Shown here piece after piece: positions 23,251-35,698 of a DNA stretch of 64,000 nucleotides. A model generated the notes under the pieces. That model saw only the letters and a list, made by a program, of their open reading frames with translations, did no database searches and was not told where the DNA came from. A program made the translations under genes and the position numbers. The stretch spans positions 3,100,001-3,164,000 of the forward strand of contig WACJ01000125.1 of the NCBI GenBank assembly GCA_008973525.1. Reading direction: 5' to 3'. The stretch comes from Stenopsyche tienmushanensis (Eukaryota; Arthropoda; Insecta; Trichoptera; Stenopsychidae). How positions within the stretch are numbered: position 1 is the first letter of the stretch; each line of letters begins with the position of its first letter.

Positions 23251-23410
23251 CATTTACGATCTGTTTCATTTTTTTGTTATGTTTCAATTAAATATCCAAC
23301 GTTTCATGAATACAAAGAAATCAATAAAAAATAGAAGAATCCAAAAATATTAACTCGATCCCGGAATGAGTGCGCTACAAAAATTAACTCACTAATCAAA
23401 CAATTATGAC

Positions 23411-23635
23411 CTGTTGTGAGTATTGTAACTTCTTGATATCAAGTTTTTCCGACACAATGTCATCAAGGAGACTTCTAGAAATATCAGGAAATTCTTCATT
23501 CTTCATTTTTTTGCACAAGTTTTTCAGAAATGACTAATGGTCTCCCATTCCTTGGCTCGTCGTGAGTATCAGAAGGGCCTATTCTGAACAATCTAACCCA
23601 TTTCGTGATGTTGTCGATTCACTACTGAATCATAT
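23411..23635 (-). pseudogene. mariner transposase N-terminal fragment
   Basis: The - strand reads ITKWVRLFRIGPSDTHDEPR and GRPLVISEKLVQK, then after a frameshift MKNEEFPDISRSLLDDIVSE. This parallels the 7.9-kb mariner over the end of the DNA-binding region and the linker. The catalytic region is absent. Confidence 0.8.
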
Positions 23636-23689
23636 TATTACTGAAGCATTGCATTGCCGTGATAGGGCACGGGTCTGTTGTTCATTTGG

Positions 23690-23900
23690 ATTATGATGTA
23701 GCCGGACGGATGGATGACGATAGACGGGCATCAAACAGAAATACTCTTCTCTAATAAATCTTTATTCAACACGAGAGAGAGACATCTGGCTGCGGGAAGG
23801 ACGTCCTCCAGCATCCAAGGCTAACCGACGATTCCTCCTGACTTCCGCCTCCTGCGCATCACCATCCAACATCCGAGTGCACGCACAAGAATCGAGTCCA
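23690..23900 (+). repeat. Family A LTR-like repeat, partial copy
   Basis: It contains GATGTAGCCGGACGGATGG, ACACGAGAGAGAGACATCTG, GCGGGAAGGACGTCCTCC and AAGGCTAACCGACGA. The 3' third is missing. Confidence 0.8.
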
Positions 23901-23937
23901 GGAAAAGTGATGCAATTAACCTGTTAAGTGGGCGGGA

Positions 23938-24480
23938 CGTATATATACGTCCAACGTAAACAGCATCGAAATTGGTTAGGACGTATATATACGTCCTCGA
24001 AATATATGATGAGTTATAAAGCAGGCGGGATTTTTTTGTTGTTTAACGAATGTGTGAGTTGTTGTTACATGTTTTAACATGAATTTAAGATAGGTAGCAA
24101 ATTGGTTGCACTTCGCTATTATGTTGAAGTGGACGTATACTTAGTAAACGGCGGCTAGTAGCATAAGGTTAAGTAGTATAACTGTTTTAAAACATATCAC
24201 ACAGAAGTTGAGCTTTGAATTTATGTATGGATATATATTTTTTTTAAACTCTGTTTCCATTTTCTTTATGTGCTTTTGTTTATTGTTTTGTATTTGTTAA
24301 CTTTTCTATGTTAACGTATCTAAACAAATAATGTTTCATTGATTTTTTACAAATTCTAAGCATCGTTAAAAAAAATTAATAATATGAACTCACGCCAGGT
24401 GGGCGAGACGTATATATACGTTCTAACGAAAATGAGCGCGCCCACTGTATGTTGCGTTATTGAAAATGAATTTCCCCCGC
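23938..24480. mobile_element. piggyBac-like element candidate flanked by TTAA
   Basis: TTAA lies at 23934-23937 and 24481-24484. The left end GTGGGCGGGACG and the inverted right end GCGGGGGAAATT are weakly similar. Inside, the palindrome ACGTATATATACGT occurs three times (from 23949, 23982 and 24408). No transposase is seen. The TTAA boundary could be chance. Confidence 0.4.
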
Positions 24481-24484
24481 TTAA

Positions 24485-27091
24485 CGGGTTGATTCATTAT
24501 CGATTATATTATATTAAAAATAATATGAGTCAAAAATCATGTCAATATATTGTAATCACCTTCTCTTTTATTTCAGGGTTCTGTAAAAAAATATTAAATT
24601 AGAGTTGTATATATTCATATCAATTGATGACTTATTAATTGATATTTTCGCAAATTTCTATTACTTATAATAACGAAAAAAAAAATCATATCAAACATCC
24701 AAGGAAGTATTATAATATAAAGACGCAGTTTGAGCTTAAAAAATCTAACAAGCTCAAGACGAAGTTCAAAAACTATTGTATATCCTGCTAACTTTTTGAT
24801 TTATACATATTTTATGACTGAAAAGAGAATCATGAAGATTCAGATATATTGCCTCGCAATTTTGTATACAAGCTTAAATCTGTATGAAAGTTTCGTTTTT
24901 TATAGAATCAAGTCGAATTTCTTGGCAATCGATTTAAAATGGCATAAAGTTAAATGTGTGGCGCTTTATGAGTCGTTTGAGATTGATGGCCTTTGTAAGC
25001 GACGACAATCACTTTCATATTATTATATTCATATTTGAGAGACGGAGCAATAAGGAGATATACTATTATATTTCATCTCTCAATTTTGCTATTTTATAAA
25101 ATTAATAATTTAATTATCAAGAAGAAAAGTATTTCAAATGTATTTCAAAATATTTTTCATACGCTTTTATTATTAAGTATTTTTTTATAAGTGGTTTTTA
25201 TTTTGTTAAGGATGATCGATGGTGTGTGCCGCTAAAAAAATCATGATCTAAGCGGATCCTTGTTTTTCTACGGTCACTCACTGATCCAATTCCAATTTGT
25301 TGTTAAACATGCGCTTTAATACATGTTTTACAGATCATTTAATTTTTTTGGATTTAATTTAGCATTTTTAAGCTTATTACATTTTATTTCATAAAATTAA
25401 TTTTGCCATTCAGATTCATATTCGAAAATGATTTAAATTCTCATTTTTTTAAACTGAATAAAATTTTGTCGGTGAAGTCGTAACAGTTGAAGAGCAGAAC
25501 AAAGAAGCGAGCGGGTCAAATAAGTTCTCGTCGGGAAAGGGTAAAAGGCTAGATTACATTTTTTGGTTGAGAAAAGGCCATATAAACCTTCCAACCGAAG
25601 CTTCTTTCGAATCCCACGTGGAGTAGTTGTTTATCCACAAAGCTCAATTCCGATGAAAGAATTTTATTAAAAAAGGCATGACTAAATTTTGGTTAAATTT
25701 CGACAATAATTGCCCAAATTAAGAGGATTTTAAATTTTGGCAAAATGGTCAAATTATAAATAATAAATGTCGATTCAAAATTAAGAAATAGAACAATTCT
25801 GGATCGAGGCGATTGACTGCTTATATAAGCGAGCGAGCGGGTTGGTTGATGCGGACGGTGGCAGATGTTAAAGAGCGACTCATATTAATAACGCATTTTG
25901 CATCATTAATATTACAGCATTGACGATTTTCATCTTTATAATGCGTGCCTTAATCAACAGCTTTGTTAAAAATATTGCTTAAAATATCAGTATGAATCAT
26001 GGTGTTTACATTTGGTCTGAATTATGTATCACGTTTCATAGACGATATTGTAGGTTAAGAGCGTATTATATAATCTTAACTTCAGCAGGTATTGCACAAA
26101 TAAAAAATCTTTTTTCAAGGTAGTGGAATAGATGGAGTGACGATACACTAGTAATATATATATAATTTAATATTTTTATAGGTCGACATGGAGCACTCCC
26201 GTGGACATGTACGACTCCTGAATGTTTTGCGTTTCCAAAACATTGAATTTAAGATTCCTTTATTGCGTTGCGGGAAAAAATCCGAAGACCGGGTGGGGAA
26301 ACAAAGATTTACGATTTAGTCCGAGGAGAGCGGCGGATTATAATGACGTTGTTTGTGATGAAATATATTAAATTTTCTGGAATAGGGGGAATCCTCATAT
26401 CAATTGGTATAACAATGTGTACAAGCGAATAAATTTACTGGCGCACAAAAGATTTTTTTACTCCTCTATATTAATACGATTCCATATTTTTATATCATTC
26501 TAGGGGATGATATATCGTATGCGCTCATGGAAGATTGAAAATGAAAAATACATCTGTAATAATAAGACGTCCGGATGCTTCGTTTAGACTCCTTGCATTA
26601 TATAATAGCTACAGAGAAAATAATATTTTTAGGAGGAGCTCTTGCGACTCGGGATGCCTTTCAAACTGAGAACGTCGTCATACTTGGACTTATTAAATAA
26701 TATGAGAATCTCAAACAAACATAATACTTGGATGTTAAGTAAATTTCATATGATTTTTCAATATTCCTCCACGGTCTATTCAAAACATCCGCATATATGA
26801 GTTTTGCCTGTAAAAGAACGCTATGATATGGCTGCAATTTAAATTGCTTGAAGTATTCAAATATATACATTTATTAATAAAGGAACCCTATGTTTAATTA
26901 TCGAAATAAAAAGTCGGCTGCCATTGCACACATGTCTGCATCATAAATTCATTAATATATATATCAAACCTTTGAAAATATTTTATATACTCCATTAGAT
27001 AGGCAAAAATAAAAGTATATTTATGGTATTTTTTTATCATGTTGATGAAAATTTCCATTGAAGAAAAACAAAGTTTAAAAGTGTAAATATA
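24485..27091. other. AT-rich sequence, nothing recognised
   Basis: A 102-codon frame at 24730-25038 (+) and a 69-codon frame at 26661-26870 (-) show no motif. No repeat shared with the rest of the window was found. Confidence 0.4.
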
Positions 27092-27125
27092 TTAGGGTGT
27101 CCCATAAGTTTCTTTCGTTTTCATA
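27092..27125 (+). mobile_element. Solo mariner terminal repeat
   Basis: TTAGGGTGTCCCATAAGTTT preceded by TA is a typical mariner terminal inverted repeat. No opposite end or transposase was found nearby; a hAT element lies 160 bases to the right. Confidence 0.65.
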
Positions 27126-27286
27126 TTAAGAAAAAAATTAACAATAATTTGTATTACATCAAAATTTATTGTTTCACTTAACGTCACGAAAAGTGAAACT
27201 TCAACCGGCAGATGGTTGGAAAGACAATCGCTTATAGAGACAATACGCGCATGCGTCGAGTCGCCTGTACTAAATATATCATAAAG

Positions 27287-28379
27287 CAGAGGGGTCAAAC
27301 TCAAAGGCCAACATGGGCCCAAATAAAAAAAAAATTACAAAACGTACAGAACAATTTATTTGCGGATTTGGCACTTAAGAGACCCTTGACGCAGTTTTAG
27401 TTTGGGGCCCTCGGACCCATTCGGCACTCGATAAATGTGGTTTCCTATTACGATTTCCCTATTACGCGGCATCAGGGCAGAGAAAGGCCTTGTTTTTCAA
27501 TTGAAAGTTGGTATTTTAATTATTCTATATTTAATGCAAAAAGAATTAAAAATAGAATATTGATATTTAATATGTTGTACGCGAGCGTTGACATTCTTCA
27601 CCACGGAAGTCTTAAATCCTAGATGGATAATTCACAGTAAAAAAATTAAGCATATTTTTATTTTGTATAATATTGTGTATAGTTTGACCTATAATTAAAA
27701 AGAAATATTGGAAAATAAAAAAAATATTGAGCAATTGAAGAAAAGTTTGTGGGGTAAAAACCCACATTTTTGTAGTTTTATTGTTCATTAAATTAAAATA
27801 TTTAAATATTTTTAAATAATTTTAAGTCAAACGATAAATACGTTTATTGTACACGTGCCTGCCAAATTTAATAAAGAATTCTCATTTAAGGCGTGTTGGA
27901 GCACTTCCGTGAGTTTAGAGGAAAACGCGTTTAAAGTCTCTCCTCTCCTCAGCATCGCGCAGCGCAGCTTCTCTTCGCCGGCCTATAACTTTGCGAATTT
28001 CATTTATATCGATTATAAATTTACTGATAATGTTCTTAAACATTGGTTCTTTCCGAAATACGAAGAAAAAACATATTTTTTTGAACCAACAAGGCAGAAT
28101 CGTCTCTTAATGTTTTAGTCATTAAGCCATGTGTATCGGTCTTATTATCCCGGGCTCTCTTTCATAATTTTACACTCGTATAAAGAGCTTTCCTAAACTC
28201 TTTTGCCCGGTTATTTTGAATGAAACTAGGCGTTTCTTAGTAGTTAAGATACAAGCATCATCCTTATCGATCTGAGGAGTTTTGTTTCTATGATCTTGAA
28301 TATCAACACAATTTTATTAGAAGTGTGTTGTTCGTTGTGAACCACATGTGGCCCGCGGGCCGGGAGTTTGACAGCTTTG
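27287..28379. mobile_element. hAT element of 1093 bp
   Basis: The left end is CAGAGGGGTCAAACTC and the inverted right end is CAAAGCTGTCAAACTC. Subterminal GGGCCC/GGCCCGCGGGCC motifs follow on both sides. Flanking octamers TCATAAAG (27279-27286) and TCGTAAAG (28380-28387) match at 7 of 8. An 87-codon frame at 27855-28118 lies inside but does not resemble a transposase, so the element is probably non-autonomous. Confidence 0.85.
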
Positions 28380-28387
28380 TCGTAAAG

Positions 28388-30409
28388 CAAACACTACACC
28401 ACAACCTTTTTATTATATATTACACAACATAGCATAATACTTGAGACAACAATTTCCCTTAACAAATACAATAGAATAAAAACAATACATAAAATCAACA
28501 TTCCTAGGAACTAATAAGTTTTTTTAAGTCTTGCAATTTTTTGCAAAATAAATTCATCATCATTTTTAATTATTGTCATCATTTATGCTACTGATATGTT
28601 TGAAAACGTGCCTTGGGATTTGTCATCAAGTCTAATGATAATGCTTGTCTTTCTTAGGAACATGTCCAATTATATTTGGAGAGATTGTTGCTTCTTATCA
28701 TTATAAATGTCATAATGTCAGGCAAGTCTTTGCTGAATACGGTGGCTTACCTTTGACATATTGATCTTTAACTTTTGAGTATATGAAACGAATGATTCTT
28801 ATTTCTAGTATATATTTTTTGTGCGTTGGGTTCTTAGGTTGCAATATTGATCGACTCTTTATCCATTTGTTGATTGATCATTTGAGCAAATTATACAATA
28901 AGAAGCAAGCACTCAGCTTGCAAAATGATGGCTGAAAAAAATGGCTGTGTTAGTTGGATGATTGATAAAATTTTGTTCATAAAGTAGAAGCTAATCTAAA
29001 TGACTTTAAATGAAGATGTTCTTAATTAAACAGTGGAAATATGACAATATTGCTGCAATACAACAATAAAAATAAATAGCTAAGAACTTATGCACCATCC
29101 TAATTTATTGAAGATTGACATTGTATGAATTCTATGGAATATTCAGATATTTTAGAGACAAATATATAAAAAAATTGTATATAAAGGCATAGGGTTTCAT
29201 GTTGAGAGCCAGGATTTGTTTTCATCAACAAATTTGTTTAGACATTTTATTGGAATACCAAAAAGGAGCATAGAAGTCCTGAATATATAATATTATCCGA
29301 CGAGCACTAGCGTGTGGATATCAGACGTCGTTCTCTTGATTTAGGACGTCAAAATTTTCATTTTAGCCGAGGGTGGAATGTAATGGATTTGCGATATGAA
29401 AATACAGCTCTCGCGAAAGTGCTTATCTACCCTTTCATTTTCAGTGGAAATTTATTGCAGTCTTGTGCAGCGTCCGGGTACCATAAATTCATAAGCTCTC
29501 TCTTTACATATTCCATAAATTCGTAATGAAAAATAAAAACGGACGCAAAATTGTAATAAAATGCATAAGGAGGTCCAAGCGTATACTTGATTCGATATAT
29601 AGGTCCGCAATAAATTAGACGCCGCCGTACTGACATTTACATGCGAAAATTGTATTTTTGGATCTGGGAATGGATGCTGGAGGTTTGCCATTTCTTTTTT
29701 GGAGGCAGTTGATGAAAGCTACGGGTCAAGGGATGTGAGCACCTGTGTCAGGATCGATAGGACTCCGGAAGTATCCTATCATTATTCCATGTGTCAGGCG
29801 CTCGTGCGTGGAACGCATCAGGGAAGGGTTCAATCAAAACTCCACTACTGACCTTCTAATACCTTCGACTAAAATGTCTGAAACATTTTAAGATTTAATA
29901 ATAAAAAATTGCCTCGAAAATGATTCAAGTTTTTCATCGCAACCGTCCATTGTAGGGGTGTAATATTTTAAATAAAGACTGAATATTCTTAGCTTCATCC
30001 ATCATACTCTGTATTCATTATTCAAATTTTATATGAGACTCTCAGCAGTCAAACCGAATATAAGCTTGGAATCAAAGTGGGGAAAACTGACGGTTTTCAG
30101 AACAAACACTGTATAAAAATGTAAAATTAATGCTTTTCCATTATTTAGAATCATATCAAGGAAGCATACGGATAAATAAAAAAATATAGATGTCACTACG
30201 ATTCAGGTGAGATTTAATTTTTTGTGGGATCTAGGATTTTTAATATGTTGGATTTCGCATTTATTTCAGCATCGTGGAATTTTTAGACAAAACATTTTTA
30301 AAATTATTGCCACATATCAATCATTCATAATTCATACTTTTGCAAGATCTGGAAATCAGACTAAACCTTGTCTACCAAGCGGATATAATGTGTGCTATAT
30401 ATTGGGGGA
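28388..30409. other. Unrecognised sequence
   Basis: Overlapping frames on both strands at 29314-29691 have no motif. Nothing else stands out. Confidence 0.4.
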
Positions 30410-30897
30410 ACACAAATTGAGGTCGAAAATGAATACACTTATCTGGGAGAAGTAAAACAACTAGGACGACAGAATTTCTCAACAGAAATTGACAGACGAA
30501 TACCACTGGGATGGCAGCATTTAACCAAAGCATCATCCCAGTGTTAACCCACGAAGACGTGGAATCTAATATCAGGCATTTTACACAGAATAAAGTTTTC
30601 CCAGCGTGCCATAGAGAGATCTATGCTCGGAGTGTCTTTATAATATAGAATCAGAAACGAGGACATCCGAAGAAGAACTCGAGTAGTAGACTCTACTGAA
30701 AGAATTGACACACTTAAGTGGCAATGGGGGAGACAAATGTGTCGAAGAAACGACGGTCGATGGGGAAGAAAAGTGTTGGAGTGGAGACCCCTGTAAGACT
30801 GACGACATCGAAAGAATAGCAGGATGAAGCTGGATGCGGAAAGCGAAGGATCGAGAGGGATGAAGACTCATGCGTTCAACGGTGGACGAACACAGAC
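30410..30897 (+). pseudogene. RTE-like non-LTR retrotransposon, 3' end of the reverse transcriptase ORF
   Basis: Across three frames the + strand reads EYTYLGE..QLG...FSTEIDRRI, then PVLTHEDVES, then QRAIERSMLGVSL, then RIRNEDIRRRTRVVD and LKWQWGRQMCRRNDGRWG, with KVLEWRP. This order is the standard C-terminal part of a very common arthropod LINE ORF after the polymerase domain. At least one stop and several frameshifts break it. It ends in a GAT-repeat tail, as such LINEs often do. The assignment to RTE rather than another clade is from memory of the motif. Confidence 0.85.
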
Positions 30898-30916
30898 TGA
30901 TGATGATGATGATGAT
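30898..30916 (+). repeat. (TGA)n simple repeat, LINE 3' tail
   Basis: Six TGA/GAT trinucleotides directly after the LINE fragment, consistent with a trinucleotide 3' tail. Confidence 0.85.
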
Positions 30917-32334
30917 TATGAATCTTTCCTCAGCGGTCAGACTGCATGACGATTTGAAGATTCCGCCACGACCAGGCGCACAGCTCATCAGATACCCATT
31001 GAAACCATCCTACTGTATTCAACCATCGACATCTTATTTCGCACTCTATGTAAGAGTCTATTGTGACAATAAAATCAAAAGTTTATCGTGGCTTTTAAAA
31101 AAACATAATTTATCGGCTTTAAATCCTACATCTTAAAATAGACATCAAGGATCTCCAATTTACTATAAGTCGCAGTACAAAACACTTAAAAAACTAAGAA
31201 CACTTGCCTGAGTATCGACGCTGCATGACGTTCAGGATAGATCCTGGAGTACGGGACGCATTCTGGAACAACACTGCACTTTATTTATTAAGATATATCC
31301 CTCTGACGATTAAGCCAAACCGTATAACCTAAGAACCGAACACGCACTGATTGTCGCCTAGCTTAATTCGACGGCTCAACTGAGCGTACGAATATAAATG
31401 TATTAATACTAAATGTAAATTATTATGAAAAACTATTGAAATAATGCATGAGATTCTCTCTGAGATGAGCTCTTTTGATATATTCCCAAAAATATTTTTA
31501 TCAAATTTGAAATTCATTAAAAAATAATATATTTATGCAACGAAAAGGATGGTGATTTTTTTTGAAAAATAATGTTTTTGGGAATACATCGCAGCAGTTT
31601 ATTTAATCCCATGATTTTTAAAAAATAGTTTTTCTTATAATTATTAATAATTTATCATAAATGCGTTTCAATTTGTCCGTCCAGTTTAGGCGTCGAGTTT
31701 ATGCTATGCAACAATATTCGGTGCAGAGCTATATTTTATTTTCACAGGTTAGGATGTGCATGTGCGTATGTTAAGTGATATTTTTTAATACGCAGAGTGT
31801 TGTGCCGTTCCGGAATGTGATCCGTGTTCCAGACTGTATCCTGATCGTCATGCAGCTAAAATATTGAGGCAAGTAGTCATAGTTTTTAAGTATATTGTAA
31901 TACGATTATTAGGCTTATTATCGAAATGTTTAATGTTGAACAATTGCATTGAGATTTCAAGAACACAGATCGGAAATAATACTCATAGTGGATTGGAAAA
32001 TCAAGATGTCTATTTTAAGTTGTAGGATTTAGGTCCGATTTTTGTATCATTTTTTTAAAGTCACGACTAACATTCAAATGTATATGTAAAATACGATATT
32101 CGAAAGTGATTCATTTAGCATTTCATAGCTAAAAGCTTCATTAAGCATCAATTTTTCCTTAGATTAAAGAAAATACATCATATATCATTGTAAAAATATA
32201 TCATCAGCTAAATAATTGGACTAAAATGTGTCAAATATTTAATTTCAGGTATGAAATCGTGTTTAATATAAAAGCAATCCGCAATTGTTTGATTGCGAAA
32301 TCGACCAGTCTTGATCAATCAATAGTCTTAAGTT
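30917..32334. other. Unrecognised sequence with one exon-like stretch
   Basis: At 31796-31872 an exon-like segment follows TTTTTTAATACGCAG and precedes GTAGTC. In one frame it reads CCAVPECDPCSRLYPDRHAA, rich in Cys. I do not recognise it. The remainder shows nothing. Confidence 0.3.
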
Positions 32335-32545
32335 TAGATGGACGTTGTGAAAAATTGTACAGTGTGGTTCAAAAGAACTGCTGGTGAGCCAAATTCCAAA
32401 GGTGTCCAGGACTTCAAAATTCATGCAGTAAGAGCTCTCAGGTAAGGATAATAAGATTTACAAGATAAATTTGAGCTATCATTTAATTTGTCATCTAAAA
32501 TATACACACAAAATATTTTGTCTAATGGATGTTTAAATTCTTTGT
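32335..32545 (+). repeat. Family C dispersed repeat, copy 2
   Basis: It matches 12450-12640 in order: GTGGTTCAAAAGAACTGCTG, GAGCCAAATTCCA, GATAAATTTGAGCTATCATT. Confidence 0.6.
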
Positions 32546-34452
32546 TTTAGGTAAGTCTTTCGAATAGCGCAATATCAATCCGAAATACCGAAGTTTTCAA
32601 ATATACTCATACTTTGAGTTAAATACATAATGCGTAAAAATACGTAAAACCGAAACATAAATATTCTTCAGAATATTGTCGATTATTTTTTCTGATTTTA
32701 CTGGATACATTTTCTTTTGTATGAGACGTATGATGTCTAGTAATATCGTCACTACTTCTTTCACTTGTACTCCCTGTGTCATTAATATTTTGGTCTGATT
32801 CACGATTTCGTTTGGTAATAAATTTATCCATTGTAAGGTAGGCGAAAACTCTCAGCTGAATACCGGGGCCCAGTTATGTTCGTCTTGCTTCTGTCGACCA
32901 GTCCCAGTTATCTCCGTTCATAGAGTTTCTGACGGCCAGCATGTTTATTTAGTCCACTTTGAACAGACTGTGGCTGCGAAGCGTAGAATACCCAAAGTCT
33001 ACGTTAAACGTTTAACATACGCGCAATTGATTTGGCTGATTCAAAATTACATTGATCTAAATCAATGAGTAGCGACGATGAAATGAGGACTATCTTAGAT
33101 CATAGTTTGAATCACTGTGACCGCTGAATGAATAGACAGATATAATACATCATTCAATAAGTTTATAGGATTTTTTGGTCGTAAATGCGAAAAAACGACT
33201 TCAAACAAAGAAGAAAAAAGTTTAAAGCTGTTTAAAATGAGAATATTTTTGATATATTTGCATCTGTATTCAAATTTTATCTGAATTTATTTGAAATATT
33301 CTGAATGTTTTTCAAATCGTATTTTGATGCATCTCAGCAAATGGGAAATTCATGATATGTATTTTTTGAAGATATTTTTGCGGATTATTTCCAAATGTAG
33401 ATGAACAGAAGAAGGCTTGTGATATGTATGGCATTTTTCTGAGAAATAATTCGATTTTCATTCGCATATATTTCCTTAATAAATACCGTGGAAGCCAAAA
33501 CACCACTCGAGGGGGCAGGCTGTATTCCCTACTTCCGAATAAATTCCACGATAACACACATCTTCCTTGCTCGCGCCGAAGAGAAGATTTGGAAAGATGA
33601 TGAGGAGGGGTAGGTTTTATGAGGGGAAAAGTACACGAATAGAAAATGTACTTTTACGCCATTGAACACCACACGACTGCCACCAACACGTTGCGTTTAA
33701 ATTATATATTTTTATCCACCCCTCTTGTTCTTTTATGCGAGTCGAGCTGGCAGTTTTGGACGATCATTGGGGAGTATATTTCTTGCAGCCGCAGTCAAAG
33801 AGTACGAAGTAGGGAAAAAATAAAATCGGGAAGCCGGACCTCTTCAAGAGCGTTTGAGGGCCCTCCACAGCTAGTGGGAATATGCTGTATTAGCTCAAAG
33901 TAAACTTATTTTGATTGTTTTTCATCCGGCGATAAACTAAAAACAGATAGAACACCACAAAGAAAATCTTGAAAAACATACTGCACGTCTTTTCAACCGT
34001 GCCCTATATATTTCAGCGAAACAATAACGCTCATCGTCAAAAATTGATTCTTACAGGGTTGTCTTTTTGACAATAAATTGGAAATAATTAATTAAAAGTT
34101 GATTAAAATTTGCCTATCAATGTAATTATAAGGATTGTAATTATTTTATCCGGAATTGTATCGATTCGGTTAACTCATTCATAGATGATAGTATTCGAAT
34201 ATATCAGATGACTGATACAATACTTATAGACATCGTCGTCATATCAGTATTAAGTAGTATATTTATTTTTTTGATATTATATATTGTATTTACAGTATAT
34301 GGAGGCAAAGGAAACGAGGGCAGGAAGACCAGGTCATCCTGCGGCCAAGACGTTTGGTCGGACATGGTTGCACGCGACCGCAATGTCGGGCTCTATGTTA
34401 GAATTTATTAATCTGAGGTTGATTTAGATTTTGTTTCTATACTTTGATTTCA
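32546..34452. other. Unrecognised sequence
   Basis: An 85-codon frame at 33646-33903 has no known motif. At 34338-34363 is the CCTGCGGCCAAGAC block also found near 14673 and 51064. Confidence 0.4.
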
Positions 34453-34838
34453 TATACAGGATGTTTTGAACATAGATCGACTAAAGTTTTTTGGGGGTTG
34501 GTGGGGTCTTTTGCTACGTTTCACAAATTGGCTCTACGTCCTAAGGGTTGTAGACAAAAAAAAATCCAGTGGTGTCAGGTTTGAAGACCTTGCGAGTCAC
34601 GGAATAGGGCACGTCCCTAGACAAAGTAATCCAATGGTATCAGACCTGGAGACCATGCAAGTCACGGAATGAGGCACGTCCCCAGAAAAAGAAATCCAGT
34701 GGTGTCAGGTTTGGAGATCGTGCCAGTCATATAATAGGGTTGCCAAAAGAATTAATTTACAAGACAGAGGTGCCCACAAAAGAAATTATAATTGAAAGCA
34801 AAAAGTTTTGTCAGTCCATGTGTAAAATACCCTGTATA
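34453..34838. mobile_element. Inverted-repeat element carrying the 65-bp minisatellite
   Basis: The left end TATACAGGATGTTTTGAACA and the inverted right end TATACAGGGTATTTTACACA match over most positions. Inside are units of the 65-bp repeat starting at 34566, 34631 and 34696 (third partial), in the same orientation as at 9599. The left arm (CTACGTTTCACAAATTGG) recurs at 56709 and the right arm recurs inverted at 59848. The element is too short to code for a transposase. Confidence 0.75.
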
Positions 34839-35006
34839 AAAGTGCTGAAAAAGCCTGTTCACATAAATATTTTGTGAAAAAAAAAGAGCGGAATAGAATG
34901 TTGGAGTGGTTTATTTGCATATACAGAGTAATTAGATCTGAGAAGTAACCAAAACTTTTAGAATCACGAAATCAGATAAATCATGCGTATAAATATTTGT
35001 TATAAT

Positions 35007-35698
35007 TAGGGAATCCAATCCCGGGATCCCGGACACTTTTAGGTACCTAAGAATCCCGGGATTAGAAAACGTAATCCCGAAAATTTCGGGATTGAAATTT
35101 TTATCTAATAGAAATCGTAAACCTCACCAACACGATGAACGCTACTAAATCGAGACATTACCGACGAAATCTGGACGCTTGGAAACAGTGGCGTAATTAC
35201 TAATTGGCGAACTTAGGCGACGCCTAGGGACAGTGACTGTCTAATCTATGTATACATATTATATATAGTGTACATGTATGTTTTTCAAATTGTTATATTT
35301 ACCTTTCCCACCGGTGGTGTATTTACTACACATCGAAGAATAATGGGAATATCTATATGAAATATAATAGATACGGGGTTCAAAATTTATGTATTCCTCC
35401 GTAATATAATTACGAATCACATCAAAGTATTATAGGATGTAAGTATTCATCTGCGGCGACGGAAATAAATAATTTGTCGGGAAATCGGGAATTTTGCGAG
35501 TTTTATTCCGTGTCTCATCAGAAAGGAATTTTATCAGTCAAATTGATGTTGTTATACGAAAATGAGGGCTTTCGTGGTCATCAACTCGAATTAGCATTTA
35601 AATATTTGATAAAGATACCTCCTACCAATTTTTGATCAAATTTATCAATGTAATTTCTTAAAATATTGAAAATCCCAATCCCGGGATCCCAGGATTAT
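35007..35698. mobile_element. hAT non-autonomous element, copy 2 with damaged right end
   Basis: It starts TAGGGAATCCAATCCCGGG and follows 20819-21524 almost base for base. It stops at AATCCCGGGATCCCAGGATT, lacking the final 30 or so bases of copy 1. The octamer before it is GTTATAAT; no duplicate was found on the right. Confidence 0.9.
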
